Shown: positions 1 through 6,418 of the stretch, in pieces | How the letters are laid out: each line of letters opens with the position of its first letter | How positions within the stretch are numbered: position 1 is the first letter of the stretch | From: Deltaproteobacteria bacterium | Lineage (GTDB): Bacteria; Desulfobacterota; Desulfarculia; Adiutricales; Adiutricaceae | NCBI GenBank assembly: GCA_031267005.1 | Contig: JAIRZX010000491.1 | Coordinates: 1-22,283 of the forward strand | Direction of reading: 5' to 3' | DNA: 22,283 bases | Position numbers and translations under genes: made by a program | The notes under the pieces: model-generated | Seen by the model: the letters and a program-made list of their open reading frames with translations, nothing else | What the model was told of the DNA's origin: nothing | The model's database searches: none

Positions 1-1666
1 CGGCCCACCGCTCCCACCACGTGGACAAAGGAAAATCCGCCGGGCGCCCGTCCAAGCTGATTTCAATGTCCTGGAGCCCCGGGAAGTACAGCGCCCCCAG
101 GAAAAGCTCCCCCTCCGGCCCGCGGCAGGCCGGGGGGCAACGCTCCAGATCCGCCCTGAAGACCATGTCCCCCGGCCTTCCCTCGCCCGCGACGACAGGG
201 CGGGCCCCGGCTTCCCATACCCCCGCGCCGTCCGGGGGGGCAACCCTCAGGTACGCGTCCTCGTTGCTCAAAAGCGCCCCCCGGGACAGGATCTCGGCGG
301 AACCCGCCCGCCATGCCTGGGAGTAGGGGAATCCCGCCGGGTACAGGTAAGGCGAGGCCAGGACGACGGCGAGCGAGGCCGACGCCAGAGCCGCCGAACT
401 CCTCAGGGCCGGACTGAGGCCCGGCCGGGCCGCGAAGGCCGCCTTCAGCGCGAGGGCGCCCGCCAAAGCCCCCGCGAAGGCGAACAGTCCCAGGAACCTG
501 TAGGAGAACTCGGCGACGTCGACGGCCCTCAAGACCGGGAGGCCCAAGACGGAAGGAAAGGCCGCGAACAGGAGCGCCAAGGCCGATACCGCCGCGAAGG
601 GGAGTGAGTAGGCCCCTCCGCGCCTGAACCGCAAGAGCGCGAAGGCCGCTACCGACGCGCAGGCGACGAACCCGGCCTGGAGCCTGGAGAAATCGGCGAA
701 CTGCCGCGCCCAGTCCCAGGGGGACGAATTAAGTCCCAGAAGGCCCGGAAGCGGGGTGTAGCGGCCGCTTTCGGCGGTCCTGAAAACCTGCCCAAGTATC
801 TCCTTTTTGATCACGAGATCTTCGTAGAAGAGCACCGGCCCCATGAAGTACATGGAAAGGAGCAACGCCGCCGCAACCACTGAGCCGGCCGAGAGCGCCT
901 TGCGCAGGAACGCCCGCCGCCTCCTCGGGGCCGTTGCCCCGCTGGCGGCCGCGGCCGGGATCCCCGAAAGGACGAGGAAGAGGGCGTAAAAAACGAAGAA
1001 GTGGAAGGCCGTCAGCAGATGGGTGAGCATGAGCGCCGCGGTCGCGACCGCGGCGAGCGCCCAGCGCCGGTAAGATCTGAAGCCGAGCGCCCGGAGGTTC
1101 AGGTAGGCTACGGCGGGAAGCAGGCAGAGCGCGAAGTATTCCGCGTACGCCGCCAGAAGCGTCCTGTCGGCGTGGAGGAAGGGGGCGGTAACGAACGCCA
1201 CGGCCGCGAAGGCCGCGCATTCCTTCGAACCTGTAAGGTAGAGCCCCAGCCTGTACATGGACGCGAAGGCGAAGGCGAGGAGAAGCACCACGGTGGCCGA
1301 GTAGCCCGCGACTACGTCGCCCGCCGCGATCGAGACAGCCGCCGTCGCGGTGTGGGCCAGCGGCGAGTAGAACTGGTGGTAGGGGTTCCCGAGCCCGCTG
1401 GTCAGGAGGGGGGACACGCGCGGGGGGAAGACGCCCGATCTCAGGCTCTGCTCCGCGCTGGCCACGAGGATCAGGTGGTTGTACTGGTCGAAGCGGAAAA
1501 CGTCGCGCCTGCCGTCCGATACAGTCTCCGCCCCGCAAAGCGCCAAAGCCGCCATGAGGGCCGCGGCGCACAGCCCCGCCGCGCCGGAAAGCCGCGAAAG
1601 GGCGCGGCGTCCGCTCGCTTGGCTCCTCCCGGACGGTGCCGGGCCCGCCGCGTCGGCCCCTTTCAT
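1..1666 (-). CDS. GT-C-like polytopic membrane protein, PTPS_related type (partial, runs off left edge)
   Basis: An uninterrupted reading frame starts at the ATG at 1666-1664 and stays open for 555 codons to the window edge (last full codon 4-2), so the C-terminus is missing. It is a paralogue of the gene at 1697-3928. Shared blocks, in order, are LCGAE[ST]VS.GRR, NHL.LVAS, GLGNPYHQFY, EYFALCLLPA, PWDW followed by DFSR.QAG, SYRFLGL or its equivalent, and GRPGD. The N-terminus has one hydrophobic segment, then a predicted external loop, then many membrane segments. The layout resembles 6-pyruvoyl-tetrahydropterin-synthase-related membrane proteins (PF10131), which sit in the GT-C/YfhO-like group; the substrate is unknown. 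The start is set by the AAAGGGG Shine-Dalgarno-like sequence and by the two upstream ATGs closing after six codons. It is translationally coupled to the gene upstream. Confidence 0.8.
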   Translation of the reverse strand, partial: MKGADAAGPAPSGRSQASGRRALSRLSGAAGLCAAALMAALALCGAETVSDGRRDVFRFDQYNHLILVASAEQSLRSGVFPPRVSPLLTSGLGNPYHQFYSPLAHTATAAVSIAAGDVVAGYSATVVLLLAFAFASMYRLGLYLTGSKECAAFAAVAFVTAPFLHADRTLLAAYAEYFALCLLPAVAYLNLRALGFRSYRRWALAAVATAALMLTHLLTAFHFFVFYALFLVLSGIPAAAASGATAPRRRRAFLRKALSAGSVVAAALLLSMYFMGPVLFYEDLVIKKEILGQVFRTAESGRYTPLPGLLGLNSSPWDWARQFADFSRLQAGFVACASVAAFALLRFRRGGAYSLPFAAVSALALLFAAFPSVLGLPVLRAVDVAEFSYRFLGLFAFAGALAGALALKAAFAARPGLSPALRSSAALASASLAVVLASPYLYPAGFPYSQAWRAGSAEILSRGALLSNEDAYLRVAPPDGAGVWEAGARPVVAGEGRPGDMVFRADLERCPPACRGPEGELFLGALYFPGLQDIEISLDGRPADFPLSTWWERWA

Positions 1667-1700
1667 TCGTCGGCCCCTTTCATTCGTCGGCTCCGCTCAT
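1651..1700 (-). repeat. 17-bp tandem repeat forming a chain of ATGA stop/start overlaps
   Basis: The 17-bp unit AATGAAAGGGGCCGACG (minus strand) is repeated twice plus a partial copy. Each unit carries a purine-rich ribosome site and an ATG. The upstream gene's TGA (1699-1697) overlaps an ATG at 1700. That ATG opens a six-codon frame (MSGADE) whose TGA (1682-1680) overlaps an ATG at 1683. This opens a second six-codon frame (MKGADE) whose TGA (1665-1663) overlaps the real start at 1666 (MKGADA...). All three junctions are ATGA. Confidence 0.85.
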
Positions 1701-3928
1701 CCGCCCCCCGGGGGAAGCGGCCTGTCCCCCGCCTCCTCTCCCGAAGGCGACGGGCCAGTCGCCCCGTCCGCGCCGGAATCCACTGAGCCGGCCGCTTCCC
1801 CGGGCGAAACGCCTCGGCCTCCCGACGCGCCTTCGCCGCCGGACGAGCCCGCTGGCGGCTCTCCCGCAGACTCGCCGGCTGACGCCGCAGGGCTTGCCAC
1901 GGCGGCGGGCGGCTCTCCCGAGGCCCCGCCGGCTGACGCCGCAGGGCTTGCCCCTGCCGCTCCCGTCCCGCCCGGCCCCTTCCGCGGCCGGCCCCGCAGT
2001 ACGGGGACGGCGGCCCCGGCGGCGAGCGACAAGACGGCTAAAAGGCTTGTCAGGTTGGCCCAGCCCATGCCCGTAAACCTCACCCGCGCCTGAATCGCGC
2101 CCGAAGGTGGCGCCCCGGTTACCTTGAGACCGTGGAAGGCCCCGCCCGGGCGTTGTAGGCCCTCGCCGTCCGCCGGCCCCTGGCCTACGGCTCCATCCCG
2201 GACGGGCGGTCCCGGCGCCCCTTCGTCCGGATCGGCTGGGACGCCGCCCCTGGCCTGCCAGTAGGTAGCGAGCCCGAGGTCGGCCTTAACGCCGTTTACC
2301 CTGACCTCCACCTCCTGGAGGCCGGGATAGTAGAGCGCGTCTAACAGCACCTCCCCCTCCGGCGCCCCGGCCACGCGGCGGTACTCTTCGAGGTCCGCCG
2401 CGAAGAAAGCGTCCCCCGGCCTCCCGCGCATGGCGAGGGCCAGAGCGTCAGGATCGGCCCACCCCTCCCCCCCCTCCGCGGGGGGCCGCCTCATGAAGGC
2501 CGTCTCCCCGTAGTCCAGCCGGGAGATTGCGAGGAGATCGGCCGAATTGACGGATCTCACGAAAGAGTAACGGGTACCGTCCGGATAGAGGTAAGGCGAG
2601 GCCAGCGCCAACGAAAGCCCGGCCAGGGCCAGCGCCGCCACGGCCTTCGCCGCCGGGGTGAAGCCCCTGCGGGAGGCGAAGAATGCCTTGAGGGCCAGGG
2701 CCCCCGCTACCGTGCCCGCAAGCGACACGAGCCCCAGGAACCTGTAGGAACGGGGGCCGGCCCCCAGCGGGGCGAAGGGGCCGAAGTCCAACGTCCCCGG
2801 ACGGGCGACGAAGAGGAAGGCGAGGGCCGAGACGGCCAAAAACGGCGCTGCCGCCCGGAGGGCGCCTTTCCGGAAGCAGTACCTGAAGTAAAACCCGAAG
2901 GACGCGAGAACCAGAAGGCCAGCCTGGTAACGGGAGAAGTCTATGAACTGGGCCCTCCAGTCCCAGGGCGTGTCCCGCATGCTTACGAGGCTCAGAAAAG
3001 GGGTCACGAACGCGCCGGCCGGCCTGGCGGGGCCCATTATCGCTGTTTTCGCCATCTCAGGGTCGTAAAGGAGGGCAGGCCCCAGGAAGTACATGGCGAG
3101 AAGCGACGCCCCCAGGACGACGGAAGCCGCCGCGGCGGCCCTCTTGAGCGGCGTATTCCCCCGGCGGGGCCCGGCGGGGCCGGGGCGGCCCTTCCCGGCC
3201 GGGGCTACTCCGGGGCCGGATCCCCCGGAAGGCCGCGCCGCCAGACCGGAAGCGGCGCGAAAGGCGGCGTAAAGGGCGCACAGGAAGAGGAAGGCCAGAG
3301 CCGTCCAGAGCGAGGAGAGCGCTATCGCCGCCCCCGAAAGCGCCGCGAGCGCCCAGTGCCTGTAGGATTTCAGCGACAGGGACCTTATACCGTAGTACAG
3401 CGCCGCCGGAAGGAGGCACAGGGCGAAGTACTCGTCGTAGGACCCGGCGAGGGTCCTCGCCGCGTGGAGGTAAGGGGCCGTGGAGTACAAGAAGGCAGCG
3501 AAGACCGCGCAGGGGCCGGACCCGGTTAGGAGCTTCCCGAGCCGGAAGGCGAAGACGAAGGCGAAAGCCAGCATCAGGACGACGGAGGCCGAATAGGCCA
3601 GGACCACGTCCTTTACGACTACGGCGGCCGCTCCCGCGAAGGCGTGGGGAAACGGCGCGTAGAACTGGTGGTAGGGGTTGCCCAGGCCGCCGGTCAGGAT
3701 AGGAGACGTCCGGGGCGGGAAGTCGCCGTTCAGGAGGCTAACCGCCGAGCTGGCGACGAGCTCCAGGTGGTTGAACTGCTCCGGCGTGTAGGCTTCCCGC
3801 CGCCCTCCCGAAACCGACTCGGCCCCGCAGAGGCTAAGCGAGATGAACAGCGCCCCGGCGGCCAGCCCCAGGGCGCCGGGCTTCAGCCCGAACAGGGCCT
3901 TGCGCCGCGCTTTGGAGTTCTCAGGCAT
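1697..3928 (-). CDS. GT-C-like polytopic membrane protein, PTPS_related type, with disordered C-terminal tail
   Basis: A 743-residue membrane protein. It has a short basic N-terminus, a hydrophobic segment at about residues 16-34, and a predicted outer loop with FPPR..P.L..GLGNPYHQFYAPFPHA (about 70-97). Roughly ten further membrane segments follow, then a soluble part at about 450-610, a last membrane segment near 625-645, and a tail of about 100 Gly/Ala/Pro/Ser/Glu-rich residues. The loop motif and helix pattern resemble PTPS_related (PF10131) membrane proteins of the GT-C superfamily, which use lipid-linked sugars; the actual reaction cannot be read from the sequence. The ATG at 3928 has only AAAGG ten bases upstream, and the end of a 63-codon leader frame overlaps it. 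Its stop overlaps the next gene's leader in ATGA. The tail encodes an 18-residue repeat (see 1854-1961). Confidence 0.8.
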   Translation of the reverse strand: MPENSKARRKALFGLKPGALGLAAGALFISLSLCGAESVSGGRREAYTPEQFNHLELVASSAVSLLNGDFPPRTSPILTGGLGNPYHQFYAPFPHAFAGAAAVVVKDVVLAYSASVVLMLAFAFVFAFRLGKLLTGSGPCAVFAAFLYSTAPYLHAARTLAGSYDEYFALCLLPAALYYGIRSLSLKSYRHWALAALSGAAIALSSLWTALAFLFLCALYAAFRAASGLAARPSGGSGPGVAPAGKGRPGPAGPRRGNTPLKRAAAAASVVLGASLLAMYFLGPALLYDPEMAKTAIMGPARPAGAFVTPFLSLVSMRDTPWDWRAQFIDFSRYQAGLLVLASFGFYFRYCFRKGALRAAAPFLAVSALAFLFVARPGTLDFGPFAPLGAGPRSYRFLGLVSLAGTVAGALALKAFFASRRGFTPAAKAVAALALAGLSLALASPYLYPDGTRYSFVRSVNSADLLAISRLDYGETAFMRRPPAEGGEGWADPDALALAMRGRPGDAFFAADLEEYRRVAGAPEGEVLLDALYYPGLQEVEVRVNGVKADLGLATYWQARGGVPADPDEGAPGPPVRDGAVGQGPADGEGLQRPGGAFHGLKVTGAPPSGAIQARVRFTGMGWANLTSLLAVLSLAAGAAVPVLRGRPRKGPGGTGAAGASPAASAGGASGEPPAAVASPAASAGESAGEPPAGSSGGEGASGGRGVSPGEAAGSVDSGADGATGPSPSGEEAGDRPLPPGGG
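1854..1961 (-). repeat. 54-bp coding tandem repeat in the disordered tail
   Basis: Two copies of 54 bp (1854-1907 and 1908-1961) encode an 18-residue ASPAASAG..-GEPPA unit in the C-terminal tail of the gene at 1697-3928. The repeat length is a multiple of three, so copy-number change would keep the frame. Confidence 0.75.
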
Positions 3929-4112
3929 CCCCGGCGCCTTTCATGGAATTCCCTCTCGGCCCCTCGGACGCGGGGCGGGCGCCGCAGGAGGCGGGGCGGG
4001 CGTCCCGGGACCCGTACGTCTCCAGCGGCCGCCCGAAAACCTCCCGGAACGCGCAAAACAAGGGCGGGCCCCCGGCCGGGCCGCTTAAGCCCGCCTCGCG
4101 GGATAAGGTCAT
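3921..4112 (-). CDS. possible 63-residue leader peptide gene upstream of the GT-C gene
   Basis: A 63-codon frame starts with ATG (4112) behind a near-perfect Shine-Dalgarno AAGGAGG (4128-4122, nine bases away). This is the best ribosome site in the region. It ends in MKGAGDA-stop, its TGA (3923-3921) overlapping the first codons of the membrane protein gene (ATG 3928) by eight bases, so translational coupling is plausible. The final MKGAGDA copies the MKGADE/MKGADA starts seen before the next gene. The composition is unremarkable for GC-rich DNA and I recognise no domain. A strong hairpin with a following T-rich stretch lies inside it. It could be a regulatory leader or chance. Confidence 0.35.
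   Translation of the reverse strand: MTLSREAGLSGPAGGPPLFCAFREVFGRPLETYGSRDARPASCGARPASEGPRGNSMKGAGDA
4054..4095 (-). terminator. attenuator-like hairpin inside the leader
   Basis: On the minus strand GGCGGGC (4095-4089) pairs perfectly with GCCCGCC (4069-4063), and further G/C pairs are possible in the enclosed segment. A TTGTTTTG stretch (4061-4054) follows. This is terminator-like, but it sits about 170 bases after the predicted promoter and before the membrane protein gene, so it would act as an attenuator. In GC-rich DNA such a hairpin could arise by chance. Confidence 0.4.
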
Positions 4113-4264
4113 GGGCGTATGCCTCCTTGAGGAGCTTGGGAAAGGCGTGAAGGGAGAGAGTCTGCGGGAAGGCGGATAAACGGGGAACCAGCCGCCCGGG
4201 ACGCCGAAGGCCTCGCAGGCCAGGCGCGGCCGCGACGTAACTGGGGAGCGGAGCGTGGTTATTG

Positions 4265-4293
4265 ATATTAGCCCCTTTCCGCGCCCTTTTCAA
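4265..4293 (-). promoter_or_regulatory. sigma-70-type promoter for the membrane protein pair
   Basis: TTGAAA (4293-4288), a 17-bp spacer, and TAATAT (4270-4265) on the minus strand, in an AT-rich patch of an otherwise GC-rich gap. Transcription would start near 4258, giving a leader of about 330 bases before the gene at 3928. Confidence 0.55.
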
Positions 4294-4503
4294 ACAGGCA
4301 AGGAACCGAGGAAGCGCGTAAAATCCCGGGGAAGACTTCCGCGCGTCCACGGCCGCCCCGCCGTTGGCTTGCGGCAGCCGAATCCGGAAAGCCGCGGCAT
4401 TCTGCCGTCTCCGCGGCCTTCAAAAGGGAGGGTCCGCCTCCGGCCTCTTCACGTTCGGGGATCCCGCCTCATTTCCCCTCGCTGTCCCGGTTCACGTTCC
4501 AAC

Positions 4504-4619
4504 CATCCCGGCCGCTCCAGTTCCGGCATCCCGGCCGCTCCAGTTCCGGCATCCCGACCGCTCCCGTTCCGGCAAACCAGCCGCAGGGGTACAGGCAACC
4601 AAGCCGCAGGGGGGGCAGG
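4504..4619. repeat. 23-bp intergenic tandem repeat, three good and two degenerate copies
   Basis: Units at 4504-4526 and 4527-4549 are identical (CATCCCGGCCGC followed by TCCAGTTCCGG). A third at 4550-4572 has two changes. Two degenerate copies (starting CAAACCAGCCGCAGG and CAACCAAGCCGCAGG) continue the period to about 4619. It lies between pstS and the GT-C gene; 23 is not a multiple of three and no supported gene covers it. Confidence 0.8.
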
Positions 4620-4662
4620 CTCCCGGAGAAGCCGCCAGCGCCGGGCAGGCCTACATGCCCGG

Positions 4663-4699
4663 CAAACGCGAAAACGCCCCCGAACCGGAGTTCGAGGGC
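4663..4699 (-). terminator. intrinsic terminator candidate downstream of pstS
   Basis: On the minus strand GCCCTCGAAC (4699-4690) pairs with GTTCGGGGGC (4685-4676) through a four-base TCCG loop, with one U-G wobble. GTTTTCGCGTTT follows. It lies about 125 bases after the pstS stop. The T tract is interrupted, so efficiency is uncertain. Confidence 0.5.
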
Positions 4700-4822
4700 G
4701 CAAAGGACGCCTTCTTTCAGGCGGCCAACGGCTTTGGGGGACGCCGGGAGGAGCCGAAAGGCCGCAGTTACGGCGACGCCTCCCCCAGGCGGAAACCCGC
4801 CGCGGATCGGATAACCGGCCTT

Positions 4823-5824
4823 CTACTTTTGGGCCTCCTGCCAATAGCCGCGGACGTCGCCCTTAAGCGGCTCCGGAAGCGGCACGTACTGGAGCCTCAC
4901 GGCCTCGGCGTCCCCCTTCTGGAAGCACCACTCGAAGAAGTCGGTCACGTTCTTCAATACCTGCTTGTCGGCGGTCTTGACAAGTATGAAGGTCGCCGCC
5001 GCGATGGGCCAGGAGGCGTCCCCTTCGGCCTCGACCAGCCAGATGAAATAAGCCTTGCCGCGGTCCCACTCGGCGCTCGCGGCGGCGGCGGCGAAGGCCT
5101 CTATTGAGGGGGCGACGGTCTTTCCGGCCTTGTTGATCAAAGACGCCCAGGTTATCTTGTTTTCGGCGGCATACGCGTATTCGACGTACCCGATGCTGTT
5201 CTTGACCCTCTTGACGCTGCCGGCAACGCCGTCGTTGCCCTTGGCGCCCACGCCCACCGGCCAGTTGACGGACTTGCCGGCCCCGATAGAGCCCTTCCAT
5301 CCGCTCGAAACGACAGAGAGGTAGTTGGTAAAGATGGCCGAAGTCCCCGAGCTGTCGGAACGGTATACCACGTTGATTTCGGCGTCAGGAAGCGTCTTTC
5401 CGGGATTGAGCGCCGCCAGCGCCGGGTCGTTCCACTTGGTTATCTTGCCTTGGAAGACGTCGGCCATAACCGGTCCGGATAGGACCAACTCGTTGTTGGC
5501 AAATCCGTCAAGGTTGATTACGGCCACTACGCCGCCCAGCACCGCCGGGAACTGGATGAGCCCGGCCTTGGCCAAATCCTCCGTGGACAGGGGGTCGTCG
5601 GAGGCGCCGAAGTCGACCGTGCCCTCGGTAACCTGCTTGATGCCGCCGCCGGAGCCGATGGACTGGTAGTTGACCTTGGAACCCGTCTCCTTCTCGTAAC
5701 CGAAGGCCCAGGCGGAATAAATGGGGTAAGGGAAAGAGGCCCCGGCGCCGTTCACGTCGGCGGCCTGGGCCGCGGCTGGCAACGCCATAAAAAGCGCCGC
5801 GATAACGGCGAAAATTCTGTACAT
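4823..5824 (-). CDS. pstS: PstS, periplasmic phosphate-binding protein of the Pst ABC importer
   Basis: Captures inorganic phosphate in the periplasm and delivers it to PstC/PstA. The 333-residue precursor has a signal peptide (residues 1-21, cleavage after AQA, mature start ADVNGAG). Against E. coli PstS at an offset of 20, all phosphate ligands are kept: S30 (Thr in E. coli), F31, S58, D76, R155, S159, G160 and T161. They sit in GAGASFPYP, IGSGGG, FGASDDPLS and RSDSSGTS. FQGKITKWNDPA and KGNDGVAGSV are also family hallmarks. The ATG is preceded by GGAGGAAG at good spacing. It lies 591 bases after phoR rather than next to pstC, so it probably has its own promoter, though I could not find a convincing one. 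A terminator candidate follows. Confidence 0.97.
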   Translation of the reverse strand: MYRIFAVIAALFMALPAAAQAADVNGAGASFPYPIYSAWAFGYEKETGSKVNYQSIGSGGGIKQVTEGTVDFGASDDPLSTEDLAKAGLIQFPAVLGGVVAVINLDGFANNELVLSGPVMADVFQGKITKWNDPALAALNPGKTLPDAEINVVYRSDSSGTSAIFTNYLSVVSSGWKGSIGAGKSVNWPVGVGAKGNDGVAGSVKRVKNSIGYVEYAYAAENKITWASLINKAGKTVAPSIEAFAAAAASAEWDRGKAYFIWLVEAEGDASWPIAAATFILVKTADKQVLKNVTDFFEWCFQKGDAEAVRLQYVPLPEPLKGDVRGYWQEAQK

Positions 5825-6415
5825 GGTCTTCCTCCGACTCTGCCCGAACAGTCACGTCCGGGCCTCGTCTTGTTTTAGTCGCGGCGCGCAGCGTCGGCGA
5901 CGCTTGTGTTCCGCCTGAGTTAGCGGGAAGGCGCGGCAATGGTTTGCCGCCTTAACTTAAAAGGTCGTATGGACGGCGTTAGAGTTTCTCAAGGTATTAT
6001 GGATTATTATTGAGCGGTACACTTCAAGGACGATGATGCTAAACAGGCATGTACTGACTGAACGGAACGGAACAGACGGAACGGAACGGAACGGAACGGA
6101 CGCACTTCCCCGAACGGAAAGGAATTACAGAGAATAACGGAATTAATTTAATTATCGGTGCGAGCCGAACTAACTGAACTGAAGAATCTGAACGAGCTAA
6201 CCGACTGCCAGAAACAAATATCGATAATCCTTAACGTAAACTCTCAAAAAAATTTAAAAACATTTCAAAAATTTTTGACATCCTGCCGTATTCCAAAAAA
6301 GGCAGGTCGATGCGAAATTGGCGAAACGATACTTGCCTCAAGACGCGCCGATTACAGCCACAGGGAAAATGCGAATTTCCGGCCGCCGAACGGAACATGG
6401 CATGACCGCAAGCGG
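5825..6415. other. AT-rich intergenic island between phoR and pstS
   Basis: 591 bp with no supported gene and much lower GC than its surroundings, especially 5940-6400. It holds an AACGG tandem repeat, A/T tracts at 6240-6280, quasi-repeats of AACTGAA at 6165-6200, and a CCTGCC/GGCAGG inverted repeat at about 6281-6305. It should contain the pstS promoter. I see no clear -35/-10 pair, and the 11-bp-spaced array found upstream of pstC is not repeated here. Confidence 0.7.
6060..6103. repeat. AACGG pentanucleotide repeat
   Basis: AACGG occurs twice in tandem (6061-6070), is interrupted by AACAGACGG-like sequence, then runs four more times (6080-6099). Isolated AACGG or GAACGGAA copies recur up to about 6390. 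It lies about 240-280 bases upstream of the pstS start, so slippage here would change promoter or leader spacing. Confidence 0.85.
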
Positions 6416-6418
6416 TCA
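6403..6418 (-). promoter_or_regulatory. CUUG-tetraloop hairpin spanning the phoR stop codon
   Basis: The minus strand reads TGACCG-CTTG-CGGTCA, a perfect six-pair stem closed by G-C around a CUUG loop, a known stable tetraloop. The phoR TGA is its first three bases. No T tract follows, so it is more likely an RNA end-protection or processing element than an intrinsic terminator. Confidence 0.5.

Noticed and set aside
729..1571. A 280-codon minus-strand frame near the left edge
   Set aside because: It is out of frame with the real partial gene at 1-1666, whose translation aligns block by block with its paralogue. This one is Arg/Gly/Pro-rich with no membrane segments.
4449..4844. A 131-codon minus-strand frame between pstS and the GT-C gene
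   Set aside because: It overlaps the pstS end, the terminator candidate and the tandem repeat, and is Arg/Pro-rich with no domain.
4364..5107. A 247-codon plus-strand frame over the pstS 3' end
   Set aside because: It is antisense to pstS and runs through the 23-bp repeat. Open frames opposite GC-rich genes are expected.
6060..6103. AACGG repeats as a CRISPR array
   Set aside because: The unit is only 5 bp with no spacers; it is a simple tandem repeat.
5825..6160. A Pho box upstream of pstS
   Set aside because: I looked for TT[A/T]ACA or CTGTCA pairs at 11-bp spacing on both strands and found none convincing.
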